Assembly (NCBI GenBank): GCA_012295275.1
Contig: CM022670.1
Coordinates: forward strand, 23,417,755 to 23,477,754
Direction: 5' to 3'
Source of the DNA: Chrysomallon squamiferum
Taxonomy: Eukaryota; Mollusca; Gastropoda; Neomphalida; Peltospiridae
DNA length: 60,000 nucleotides
In this document: positions 1 through 12,594 of the stretch, piece by piece
How positions within the stretch are numbered: position 1 is the first letter of the stretch
Layout of the letters: the number at the start of each line of letters is the position of its first letter
Made by a program: the position numbers and the translations under genes
The notes under the pieces: model-generated
Seen by the model: the letters and a program-made list of their open reading frames with translations, nothing else
Databases searched by the model: none
What the model was told of the DNA's origin: nothing

Positions 1-292
1 ACTGATATATATATATCAGTAATAACAAATATACTAAACAGATTGTGCCTTTGCGACAACACACCTGATCACTCGGTCACCGTTGAATCACACCTGAGGA
101 ATGTGAATAATTGTCCTTGGTGTCGCTAAATATTTATTATACTCTCAATACGTTTTCAATATTACAGCAAACATTTATTTGTATGTGCATGTAGCATTCA
201 AAGCCAAATGTAACTTTAATTAATTAAATTTACTTTGTTATCTTCAGACTGTACCTGTCGTAATAGGTGATTGACCTAGTTACACGGTTTGT
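1..292 (+). other. 5' flank of the GPI-protein gene
   Basis: This presumably holds the promoter and 5' UTR. A short TA-rich palindrome (about 4-19) is present, but I see no convincing TATA box or initiator at a fixed distance from 311. Confidence 0.3.
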
Positions 293-316
293 CGCCATTT
301 TAAAGGCAAAATGGCG
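293..316. promoter_or_regulatory. Perfect inverted repeat with paired YY1-like motifs over the start codon of the GPI-protein gene
   Basis: CGCCATTTT (293-301) and its exact reverse complement AAAATGGCG (308-316) flank a 6-base loop. The right arm contains the initiator ATG at 311. AAnATGGC is the core recognised by YY1-type zinc fingers in other animals, where it often overlaps the first codons. The inverted repeat is read directly; the factor is inferred. Confidence 0.4.
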
Positions 317-518
317 CTTCACTGTGCTCCGAGGATACTAATATTTTTTGCAGTATTGTTCTGCATGCCTCAGTTATCAGGTAACTGTAGAGACAAATTC
401 TACCTGGCTAAGGTTGTTTTTAATATGTCCACACGTGTTGTACACCTTTAATTAAATAGAGTTTTAACATTAATCGTCATTGATGTTTATGGTGTTATTT
501 CCGGAATTGTAGAACTTG

Positions 519-562
<44 letters not shown>

Positions 563-1712
563 TGTTATTATTATTATTATTATTTCAGATAATTTTATTT
601 CTACCTCTTCAGAAGTTTTCATTGTTAACAATTTTCTACTTAAAAATACGTTTGTCATGTGAGATGACCATATTTAAATAAAAATGCAATAAACTTTATA
701 AACGATATTTTCAAAGAATTTAAGATGAATTTACATTCAGTACAAACCGTTCTTTAACATTAAACTAGTATTTGAATGACAAAAAATGCATAATATCTTC
801 ATACATAATATCTTCATACATAATTATTTTTATAATAAAATGGAGAACACATAAAAATACATGCATTATGATTAAGTATTTGTAAATTTTTCAATGGCCA
901 GACAACATTAAATAGCAAAGCATTGTTTGTTAATGACGACAAAACATTGTGATGATTTTGCCCATATTACAATGGCCATCATTTCCAATTCTAATGTCTT
1001 ACCACTGACATCATAATTATGTGCCCAGTGCACTATTCTGTTCTTTTGCTGACTGGTACATGATTAAGTGGCAGTGTGTCTGCTCAAGGTGATCGCTGGA
1101 TTCATCTCTCCAGTGAGCTTTCTTGCTCCTACAACAGACCCACAAAAGTTGAGGAACAAAAGCCACATGTGCTATCCTGTCTGAGGATTGTGTATAAAAG
1201 ATAACTTGCTGCTGATGTGAATTATCTGTAATCACACATAAGATTGAATAAAACCCTTCCTTTCTCTGTTCCATACAGCTGTTTCCCTGTCTTGTCACAT
1301 TTTCAAAAACAGGCACTTTGTTTTGCTTTCTCATTACCTGTTTCATCCTTAAAACAATAATCATCATTACATTTTATCGATATTAAAGTTTCAAAATATT
1401 ATTTAATAATTTATGTAAAAAAAAGGTGAAAATAATAATTGGTATACAATTTAATCCTCTCACTTATTTTTGCTACATTTCAGTGCAGCAGTGTAAAATC
1501 CCTGTTGAGTTCAAAGGAGACTATTACTCAATGGAGGCAGGCAAAGATGTTACTTCAGTGGTCAACGAGGACAGGTGGGAAGTCAGAATCCATGACCCTT
1601 ACATCATGACTTGTGAACACATCTACATTCACAACAACACCTTTGGGGTGGATGGATTAAATGCGACAATGCTTTTGAAACGAAATATTAAGCAAGGGTA
1701 AGTTAAACTTTG

Positions 1713-1745
<33 letters not shown>

Positions 1746-1937
1746 ACCTAAGTAATCTGAAATACTGATAATGTAATTCAGTATTTAAATATTAATTTAC
1801 TGTTGGTGCATAATAATAAAAACATTTATTGAAAACATATATGATATTAGTTTCTATCTAAAGAGTCGAGGATAATTTGTACTAGTTTTAAAGCAGTGTA
1901 CTGGTGATTGTATTTCTGGATAGTAGTTTGCACTTGT

Positions 1938-1979
<42 letters not shown>

Positions 1980-4900
1980 ATAATTGCGTGGAATGTTTAG
2001 CTGACATCTTGTTTTTAAACACAATTAAATAAACTGTATTGTTAATTACTATCATTCTTCTTTTCTACTTACAGTGGATCAGAGAATCTGTGTTTGAAGT
2101 GTGTGGATGTGTTATGGAGAACACCAAATATTTTGCAGTACAGACAGAGTAAGAGATTTCTTATTTTTATTTTTATATTTTTTTTATAATACTGTTTTAT
2201 AACAAAAACATTGTAATAATATAGTAATCTCAAGGAGGTGTATTTAAACTGATTTTGTCATCAGTACTTTTTTAGTTATGTTTGATTGTTTTTTTTTTTT
2301 TTTTTTATACATTAACATAATGTTGTGATGTCATCTAAAAATACTTCATTCCATGTATCCTCATGGTTTTATATTTTTAATCTACTTTATTAAGTATCAA
2401 AGAACCTTTGACAAGATAGAAAAGATTCTAAAGAATAAAATCATGTGAGAGTAACCACATTGTGCATTTTTCTTACTGTTTCTTTAAAAGAGGTTGAGGT
2501 GCAGTGTTATCATCATGATTCAAATTCCATTATTTGTTATATGTGTTGACATTATAAGAAATGTGTTGCAAATGACAAACACTTATTTACAGCAGAACTG
2601 ATATAGAGGTTTAAATAACTGACATGTCGGCATTCAAATATTGTTTAATTATTCTGACAGTTTTGTTTTTTCAATGAATATACAGATATGCACCATTTTT
2701 AAATAAAATATTAAATAATTGAATGTTGTTTTCAATGGAAAACTTCAAGACAGTTCAGTTAATTTTGTTTTATTAATAATCAGAAGTCAGCTGATAATAT
2801 ATACATTGTTGTGTGTCTGTGTGTATGTATGAAAACCTGTACGTCTACAAATGTCATTTTTAATAATATTTTATTTATTATTTATTTCAGTAATACTTTA
2901 AACTTGAGTTTTAATACTGTTACTGCTTATTGTTTCAGGTGACTGTTACACTTCATACACAAGTTTTGAAAATATGTGTCCTGGGATTAAGGAACTACCA
3001 GCAGTTTCTCAGCTTGTGACTCTCTTCAGTAAGTGAAACATCAGTCTGATTATTTTTAATATTACACATGAGAGATCAACAATGGATGCCTTGGTTTTCA
3101 CTTTGTCAGATTGTTCCCTGCCTGTAAAGCAAGTGTTTTCTCAACATGTTACAACAGTGTTGCAATCATGACAGATATTTCTGTTCAGAATCTTTCGGTT
3201 TGTATTCTCATGACGCTGTTGCAATCTGATACTAATCTCTGGCATTTATGTTATTTTTGTGTTGACTTTATCCTCATATCTGAAATCAACATCATGCTGT
3301 ATTGGACTAAAATTCACCAGAGATTCTATTTTATAACTCTAATTTGTGACTAATACAGGAATCACTATAAATAAGTACAGGGGATGTCAGAATAAAGGTC
3401 TTTAAACTAGTAATAGATGAGATTGAGATTTCCTCTACTAGTTCTATAAACCGAAGCCAGCCCCATGTCTTGATCCCAGAACTGCTGAGTGGCTCATTGT
3501 TATGAATTTTTTTCTTGTTTTATTATTTCAGAGCAAACTATCAAGACGGTGAACTGTATTACTACATTTGAGGGAGTGTTCCAGTTCACGTATGAGGTGA
3601 GCTGGGGAGGAGGAGGTATTTGTAACAGCTCAGACAGTGTCATTGAGGCCTGTCAAGATCCTGGCTCATCTTATGTTGACAATGAAGTCTTCCTTATGAC
3701 ATTTGGAAAGTGCAGATCTGTGCAGACATCCAAAAGAGAAAGTGAGTGTACCTGAAACTGGCGAATATTGGTCATTTTTGCCAAGACGGATAATTTTATA
3801 GAAAGAATTGTATATGTATATATATTTACATGCTTTTGTATTTTTTTTAGGTGTTGAATTTTGGATTCAGGTGATGTTCATTATCATTCATACTGTGTTT
3901 TTAAACACTACAAGTCCATGTTTATGCAATGATAATGATGTATATTACAATTTTATATTTCACAGTAAAATGATGTATATTTCAGGTTTGTTATGATAAA
4001 AATGTTAACATTAATTCTATTTAGAAGAAGATGCTACAAAAGACTATATAATAATAAGATTTTACTGTATTTTCAGTTGTTAGATACCAGTGTATGGGAA
4101 GCTGGTATTCTATGATTGGTGATACAATATACACGTTTGCTGCTATAGCAAACACTGTGCAGAAAGACAGGAGAGAAAGATTCAAATGTATGGTAAGTAT
4201 ATTCAGCGAAGATTCAAATCTTTTTGTGGCATAATTTTTTGAAAACTTGAATACATTAAATTTAAAGCAAATTTTCAGTTTTTAAATGAATACTCTAACA
4301 TTCTCTTAAATTTGTCTTTTATACTGAAATTTATTTCTCTGGTGTTATGGCACGACTTGAATAAGCTTTAATTTTGAGAAATCTTAACTTGTATACTCTG
4401 TTTGATTTTTTCTTCCAGTGTACACATGGTGTAAATAAATATTTTGACTTTTATGAGAAGGTCAGCTTTAACGATCACTTACAGTTGATGTGTACAGTAA
4501 TGATAATAATTTTTGACAGATGACCCTGAAGAACGACAAATCAGAAGACAACACCATTCGATGGACGATGTCACGTTTTGCTGACTGTGGTAAACTCAAC
4601 ACCAACTACGACGGACCTGTTCGTTTGAGACTTGCCAGAAGTTTGTGTTATTTAGATACAAAATTTATCTTATTTTTCAAGTGCTTTATGTGCTGTATCA
4701 TAAACTTGAATTTTGAATTTACATATTTTCCTCATCTGACTGCTGTCTTACTGTGTTACTGTCTTTTTAATTAATGTTTAACAATTATTATATTAGAAAT
4801 CACTTCTAAGTCCTAGTTAGCATAGAGACTGAACCATGCTTATTTCAGCCAATACTTTAATAGAGTTCGTCAAAGGTTATTACATGTATTTTCTGTTCAT

Positions 4901-7900
4901 GGGAAGATACATATTCAGATCTCTTTGCTGCTAATCTGAAAACAGGTTTATTCTTTCCTTTTTTATTTGTGCTCTTTCACCATATATATGGCACCTCATA
5001 ACTGCAGACTGTGTGGAACCCCAGAATAATGTTATTTCTTCACTATCTGTGCCAGTACCAAGCCATTGTTTGTTGTAATAATGATTTAAACATTTCTGTG
5101 TTCTACAGTTCCCCCTCTGACAGCTCACACGACCTCAAAGTGCAATCTTCCACGAAACATCTCAGGAGAGTGGTTTACCCAGGGCCTTCAGTTCCGCTCT
5201 CAAGTTCTAATCAATGACACACACATTCACTACAGGACCCAGAAAAATGCCTTTGAACATGAAGATACGTACCTGTCCTGTCAGCAAACTCTGGGTACTC
5301 GATACCTCATGACCAAGGTCATTGTTGGCAAATGGTTAGTAGATACAATTAAATAAATTGTAGATTTATTTTTTTTTTTTTTTTTTTGTAGGAATTTTGA
5401 AAATTTATATTTTAATATTAAAATCTGTGTAGAATGCAAAGGATAGTAAACTTAAAGCAGTCATTATTTCCCAGTATATTTTATCAAAAGTATCTTTAAC
5501 ATTTAAAATAGCATTACATCTTATAATCATTCTTTATTGATTTTTAATTGTCTTCTACTTTTCTGTTTTCTTTTCTTTTATTGGTTTCTTTATATTAAAT
5601 AAAGCATTTCTTTCTTAAACTGTAAAAAAATATATTCAGTCATATTACTGTTTTAATGTGAATGTGAATAAATTTAAAAATGTATAGAATACTAAGTGTT
5701 GTAAAAATCTGTTTTTAATGCTGATACTGATAATGTGGTTTGTATTTTTCTTGTTTAGCGAAGTTGACTTTGTTTGCTACGACATCCTTCCACGTCATCA
5801 TGGAATTGTCCGATACAGAGTTGGTATGTTAAATAAAACTCTCTCTTGTTGATCATTTAACACAGGGCATAATAAATATTAGAGTGTTTATACATGGAGA
5901 TAAAAAATTGAAAACACTATTGATTGGAGAAAATAAAGCAGTTCATAGTAACTTGGTGCACTACTGTTCAGAAAATAAACCAAGAATTGTCTTTCCTTAT
6001 TTATTGGTGTTTTATGATCATTATTTTTAAATAAGAAGTTAAATTTGATGAATTTTTTTGGTTTATCTTTTCAAAATCATTCAAAGCAGCTTGACGTATT
6101 TCTTTGACAACTGCTGCAGTAAGAATACCTGTGATTTATTAGATGAGTAAGACTGATATTTCGTCTGTTTCAGGGAAACCATCGCGACTGACCAAAGATG
6201 AGCTGAGTGATCCTAATTACCTGGAAAAGAAGTTCAGGGAAGCCTGCAGCTGGATGTCCTTCACCTTCAACCGAGATGACACTGAGTGGAAATACGAAGT
6301 GTTAATATGTGAGTGAAGACAGAATTTTAAAGTTAACTTTCAGTAATTTTTACCAAATTTGTAACGACATGTGATTTTATAACTGTAAATTTACCATGGT
6401 CTGTGCTTTTATCTGTAACCAGTTTTACCAGATTTAGCATGGTCTGTGCTTTTATCTGTAACTAGTTTTATCAGATTTACCATGGTCTGTGCTTTTATCT
6501 GTAACTAGTTTTATCAGATTTACCATGGTCTGTGCTTTTATCTGTAACCAGTTTTATCAGATTTACCATGGTCTGTGCTTTTATCTGTAACTAGTTTTAT
6601 CAGATTTACCATGGTCTGTGCTTTTATCTGGTCTTTACCATGGTCTGTGCTTTTATCTGTAACTAGTTTTATCTTTAGGTCTTTGTAACCAGATTTATCA
6701 GATTTACCATGGTCTGTGCTTTTATCTGTAACTAGTTTTTAACAAATTTCTCATGGCCTGTGGTGTTAACTGTAATTAATTAATTTAATATACATATATA
6801 TATATATAATTTTTTTGTTTTTTTTAGTAAATCCTCCATCACCATTTCCTTGTCCAATCGCTGGCCGCTACAAATTCAATCAGAACGCTCAGGCTGCCAT
6901 GGAGAAATACATGACACGAATCCGTGGTGTCACTGACCGACCCAGGGTGCAGGTTCAGTGTCGAATCACTGTGTCAGAGCTGAAGTCCTGCAGCCAGGAC
7001 AAATCTAAGATAGAAATAGATGCTGAGTACTGTGAGTCGGTGGATTACAGAGGAAGACCTATTGGAGAATACGGTAAGCTGAAAAAAAATAAGGAAGCAA
7101 CATATTAGATTGAATGTCTAAATACATTTTTGACAAAAAACAATTTCTGTCTTTATCACTTTATCAACCTAACAACATTTGTATTTGTATATTTTTTTAT
7201 TTTATTTTTTATTTTTTTACATTTCTCTGAATTAAATGAAAACTAAATTTCAGTCATAGACTTTATTGTGATATTCTACTTCATAAATCTAAATGTTCAA
7301 TTTTAGATGAACCTGATCACATTTTGACTTGTGTTGGTTTCTGGATGGAAGACATGAAGTCCTATTTGATAACCTATGATGAGGAAGATGCCATATCAGA
7401 ATTCAGATGTTGGGTTAGTGATAGTTTACTCTGAAATATTCCCTATAACTACTGTACTTGCATATTTTATCTTTTTAAGAATTTAATAGATACTTGCAAA
7501 TTGTCCTTTTTCATATTTTTTTTATATGTAGAATAATGTACAATTTTAAAGTAAGATATATATTTAATTTGTCTGTTTAATATTATTAATCAAGTAATGA
7601 TGGAATTAGACAACAGATATTCATTGTATGATAATATTAGAAAATTATTCCATTTTCAAACTGCTAACAACTCCTAAGTCATGAACAGATACATTTACTG
7701 CAGCATGATATATAAATATTCAGTTTACAAACAGAGACAACATCTGCAACTGCCCGCAACAGTTAGCACTAGTTTTTACCTCTGTTGAAATAGTTTGTCT
7801 TCATCTTTATGCAGTATTCACACTTTATCTAAATTGCGAGATGTTAAAACGGACATTTTTTTCCAGATTGCACTGGTTTCTAAAATTGTAAGCACTGTAT

Positions 7901-9036
7901 AAATAGTTTTCAAACTGTATGTTCAGGTGTACGAGAGGATCAGCTGGACGGATGTTCAGATGTCCCGATCCCAAACTGCTCGATGTCAGCGCAGCCAGTC
8001 TGCAGCTACCTACCTGCTGGAAGGAACCGGCCTTAACCTCGAGTTGTATGAAAACGAGAGGCTTTGTAAGTTAATCCTCTAAGCATTTTTTCTATAAAAA
8101 AAAAAAAAAAAAATTCATATTCACAGGACAAAGGTACTATTAATATTCAGCCGTTTTGGGAGAAAAAGTCATGAAAACCAGAGATTTTATAAGTTAACAC
8201 AAAAAAAGTAACTTAAATGTGAAAAATGTTCCCATCATAATGTTAAGATAAGCTTAATATACACAAGGGTTGTGTCAGTTATTTTTTTAAGATATATTAT
8301 TCCTAAAACATATTCTCAAGAAAATATCCTTATTCGCTTGACTATTTTTGAAAAATTATTTTTTATTTATATGTTTATGAAGTCAGATTTTTGTAGGTTG
8401 ATAATTATTAATTTTGTTTTGTTCTGAACATTTTAAAAATCAGTTACATCAATGAATATAAATACAAAATAAAAACAATTAAAAATATAATTTTTACAAT
8501 TCAAAAGCATCGAATGAATTCATTTCTGAATCGTCTCTGCATATTTTAATTGTTTCATTTGGAAACTATTTCTGCTTCTTGAAAATAATATTATACAACA
8601 CAAATATGATACTCAGACTGAGTAATTTTTGATAATGTTAGTAAAGAAAGTAGAAATTAGAATACATGTTCTGTGTGTGTGTGTGTGTCTTTATTTTCTA
8701 ATTTCTGCTTACTTTACTAAGATGCTTCTCAGTCCATCATATTATGCAGTGGGAAAAATTACTCAGGCTGAGTAACATATTTGTTATAAAGTATAAATAT
8801 AACATTTTATCTACATATATAGATAGTTTTTTTTCTTTCTTTCTTGTCTCTGACTTTGATGTATATTATTTTCAGATGATGACTGTCCTCAGAGATTTGA
8901 CCCTGGCATTGACCCATACAGAAAACCCACAGTCATTTACGTTCTGAATGGAGCCTCCAGTTTTCAGTATCGCTTCTCACTAACTCTGTCAGTCATTTCT
9001 GCAGTCACCCTCCTCATCACACACATTCTCTTATAA
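311..9036 (+). CDS. Secreted, cysteine-rich, probably GPI-anchored protein of the DUF7042-7045 type (14 exons, 657 aa)
   Basis: Exons: 311-380, 1484-1697, 2075-2148, 2939-3028, 3532-3741, 4077-4192, 4520-4640, 5109-5334, 5759-5823, 6174-6308, 6828-7073, 7307-7413, 7927-8065, 8876-9036. All junctions are GT-AG and the phases close to 1974 nt. The start ATG has a strong context (AAAATGG) and opens a hydrophobic signal peptide (about residues 1-23). The mature part is a run of Cys/Trp-rich modules that restart with motifs like CxxPxxxxGxW or GRY: exon 2 CKIPVEFKGDY, exon 6 YQCMGSWYS, exon 8 CNLPRNISGEWF, exon 11 PCPIAGRYKF. Several N-glycosylation sequons are visible (NNT, NAT, NIS, NDT). The C terminus has a small-residue stretch (NGASS) and then a hydrophobic end at the stop with no basic tail, which is what a GPI-attachment signal looks like. 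The modular pattern recalls the uncharacterised DUF7042/7043/7044/7045 family of protostome surface proteins. That assignment is from memory of the family pattern and has not been searched. No enzymatic motif is seen. Function unknown. Confidence 0.82.
381..1483 (+). other. Intron 1 of the GPI-protein gene
   Basis: It runs from a GTAACT donor to a TTTCAG acceptor. It holds a (TTA)n microsatellite (about 520-585) and, at 1017-1367 on the minus strand, a 116-codon open frame of normal composition that I cannot assign (see findings). Nothing else is recognised. Confidence 0.6.
520..585. repeat. (TTA)n microsatellite
   Basis: Uninterrupted TTA/ATT units with one ACTG break; intronic. Confidence 0.95.
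1713..1740. repeat. Poly(T) run
   Basis: About 28 T directly downstream of the exon 2 donor of the GPI-protein gene. Confidence 0.9.
1938..1979. repeat. (GT)n microsatellite
   Basis: About 20 GT units in intron 2 of the GPI-protein gene. Confidence 0.95.
6391..6737. repeat. 43-bp minisatellite, about 8 copies, intron 10 of the GPI-protein gene
   Basis: Starts of TTACCATGGTCTGTGC (or TTAGCATGG) fall near 6391, 6434, 6477, 6520, 6563 and 6606, an exact 43-base period. They are followed by a 29-base truncated step (about 6635) and a last copy near 6704. Each unit reads roughly TTACCATGGTCTGTGCTTTT then ATCTGTAACTAGTTTTATCAGA. Copies are nearly identical, so expansion is recent. Confidence 0.93.
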
Positions 9037-9095
9037 GTTACTTAACTAGCTGTGAATTATACCAATTGGTGCTTTATGTCTGAAATCATTTTAGA

Positions 9096-9101
9096 AATAA
9101 A
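9096..9101 (+). terminator. Poly(A) signal of the GPI-protein gene
   Basis: AATAAA 60 bases after the TAA stop; a second possible site with an A-run follows near 9146. Gives a short 3' UTR. Confidence 0.6.
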
Positions 9102-9975
9102 CTCCCCTGAATGTTTTTGTAATGGCAGATGTTACTATGCAGTTAAAAAAAAAAAAAAAAATCAGGGTCTTTCAATGTGTGTTAAATATTTTTGATTGTT
9201 AAATACTTAACATTCTGCAATATATTGTTAATATGCTGCTTCGAAATGTAAATGTGATAAAACTAAAATGATTTTGCTTGGAGAAATCAAGAAACAATAT
9301 GAATTAGTTTGTAATAGTGAAACTGTTGATTAAAATTTTATATTTTTTTATTTTAATAGTGCACACCAACTATTTCCCTTGCTAGATATTTTGAATATGG
9401 TAATTAATGTACAGTGATACAAAATTATCCTTTAACCATGCTTCATAAAACTTGATTTTAGAAAATTTTAGTATCATTAATCATAATCATAAGTTGACTA
9501 TTAAATTAAAATCTACCCATTTCTAACAAAATCTTTCTAGTCTTATACTAATAATCATTTCATAAATGTTTTTTTTTTTTTTAAAGACTAAAATTGAAAT
9601 ACATGATTACTGTAAGGCTTGTTTCTTTAAGGGTTTTGAATCTCGCAAGACTTTTTAGATAAAGGTTTACTTAAATCTGCTTTTTTAAATTTTTATTTCC
9701 TTTAAATCCAACACATGTACATGCATATAAAAATTAAAATTTAATCAGAATAATATAATATGAATTAATAATTTATTTATATTAAAGTTACTATCCAATT
9801 ATTAAAAACTTTCTTTGTTAAAAAAAAAAAAAATTTAAGTTACATCGTTACATTAATACTATACGTCAATTTACATCTATACTGACTTGATATCATTTTG
9901 GAGAATAAATTATAAAAAATGTGAACAACTAAGATTGCATTATATTTTTTACTGATTGTTACAATATTTGCTTTA

Positions 9976-9980
<5 letters not shown>

Positions 9981-10013
<33 letters not shown>
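9981..10013. repeat. Poly(T) run
   Basis: About 33 consecutive T. Confidence 0.95.
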
Positions 10014-10019
<6 letters not shown>

Positions 10020-10629
10020 GTAAATTATTTTCTAACTCATGAGTCAGAGGGACAGAGGGATCTTTTTAAATTCTAAATCTTTCTGAAACCATGTAACCAG
10101 TTGTTTGCCTACTAGATTAGTTTGCAGAAGCCCCAAAGGCAGCTAAATATATTAGTTTGTTTGCACCTTGATCACTAACAATGAAAAGTTATAAAATTTG
10201 AGCATAATCTTTAAAAATGAGCAAATCTGAAGTAGATGTCAGCTATTTTTTTTTTTTTAAATTAGTAAAAAAAAAAAAAAAATGAATTTATAATTATTTT
10301 TCCCTAATTAGAATAAAGGTAATAATTAATTATAAACATACCGGAAAGTTTTAGCATTTTTGAATGTGTTTCAAATCTGTGTTATATAGGACTGTATAAT
10401 TTCATGTTAGATACTGTTCAGCTAATAAGCTTTTTTATGTAGATATGTTAATGTTGTAGTGTACATACAGCTATTCCAGAATTTAGACTCTGTCCTCCCC
10501 TGTGGCAAGTAGTGGGAACAGAAAAGTTTAAAATCAAAATGTCGATTTGCACATTTTTATGAATTTCAAACCACAGTGTATATCAAGAATGTTATCATAA
10601 TTTAATGAAAACAGTGCTCAGGATGGTAT

Positions 10630-10655
10630 AAAAAAAAAAAAAAAAAAAAAAAAAA
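10630..10655. repeat. Poly(A) run
   Basis: About 26 consecutive A. Confidence 0.95.
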
Positions 10656-12209
10656 GATTATTGTGAACATATCATTTTTATCATAATTAGATGAAGCTCA
10701 GTGTTTATACATATATTCTTAACATTCTTCTCAAAACCCATATAAATATATTTAGTTGTATCTTGTAGGGAAAACAAATAGCCTAGAATATTTTTTTTAC
10801 AAATAAAATGATTTTGACATTGTTGACCAGTCATCAATATTCTGATATTAACAAACTTTGACAATAAAATTAAAAACAAGAAGATGAACAGAGGCAGCCA
10901 TTTTCCTTTGTTTTGTGATATTAGTTTATGCATAGAACATGGGAAAAATGTCTGAAGCATCTTCATCACTTTGTTATCTTGTTATTGTACTTCATTATTA
11001 ATAAAGACTGACTATCAGTTACAAATAAAATAATCTCTATAATGTACTTTAAAAATGATATTTTGTTTGAATGTACCAGACCAAGTACACTAAAGAATGC
11101 TGATTATAAAGCAAATGAAATAATATGAAGCAGATGCCAAGTAACAAATTAAATATTGCATAAACAATGTAAATATATGGGAAAAGATTTCATGTTTGTC
11201 TTCTTTGCACAATTCATATTTATATAACTAAAAAAAAATGTTTGTTGCCAATGTAAATAATATGACATTATTTAATATACAGCACTTGCAAGTCACAAAA
11301 GAAATTGAAGGTTTTTTTTTCTTGTTCAACATTTTTACATTTCTTTTATACTGATATCTGTTTTGTTTCAATTCGTTTTTTTCTTAAATCAATGTTTAAC
11401 ATTATGTCTTTGTTTTATCATCACAGAACTGTAAAAATCAAGTTAATCAGATATTCTTGCATTAGTGATGTTTTTTTGTTTTTAAAAAATGTTCTTTTTT
11501 TTTTTTTTCTCAGAGTGCATTCTCCTTATTTCATTTCCACCACAAGACAATGTCACCAGTTACAGTATGCTGATATATTTTTTTTCAGCCTGAGAAATAA
11601 CAAAAATACATTTATAATATATAACCTAAAAATTATAAATAGTTTTAAAATTTTACTGTATATTCGTTTCCTCATTTCATGTCTGATGTTGCCTTATGTT
11701 TCATTGTGAACAGAGTGATATAAAAAGTGATTATCAGATAGATTTTACTGCATAATATCAAACAGATGTAGTAGAAGTGAATTTTATATATATACAGCAA
11801 AAACTAAATGGGATATCACTGTGAAATAAACAAGTTATCTTTACTAAAACTACACAGTTTGATGAGATGTTAAGAATTTTTATTCATTTAATTTGAATGA
11901 CTGATTTTATACTCTTAATTGTTTTAGATCAGTTTTTAAATTTTTTTTATATCATTGTAAATAAAATTCCTAATTTGTGAAGTAGCATTTCTAATAGTGA
12001 TATTCAGTAGCTACTGGATAATAATATCAGTACTTATATTATATTCATGTATTTAACAGTAAACATCAGCAAATGATTACTTTAATGATCATGTCATGTA
12101 TGTAAGTGTATTATAAACATGTACATATAAATATTTTGATAAAGATTCTTTTATATAGCATATTGTTGGTGTTTTATTTTATTTTAGACATAAGCTATTA
12201 TTTTACTGT

Positions 12210-12260
12210 AATTATTATTACTACTACTACTACTACTACTACAACCACCACCAGCAGCAG
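12210..12260. repeat. Mixed trinucleotide tract (ATT)(ACT)(ACC)(AGC)
   Basis: Trinucleotide units stay in one register while the unit changes along the tract. Confidence 0.9.
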
Positions 12261-12559
12261 TTGTAACAGTTTTTCAATTCATTTTAATATAATATATTTA
12301 ATTATTATTTATTTGTTTATTATTAACAATTTATTTTACATGTACCTTCTGACAGAAAAGCATTTGATTAACCTATCATGAAGCACTGTGTGGAATTGGA
12401 AACTGCTCAGTGATCTGATCATGTGATTCATTAACTTGGGGTCTAACCTCTGATGTATAGCTGTATATGTAAACTACATTTCTGAAAAACTGTTAGGTCA
12501 CAAAATTTAAAAGATTTTACTAGTAAAAAAGGTGTAAAAGCTGACTATCAAATTAATTA

Positions 12560-12594
<35 letters not shown>

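Noticed and set aside
6391-6737. CRISPR-like array
   Set aside because: Regular repeats without distinct spacers, in an intron of a eukaryotic gene.
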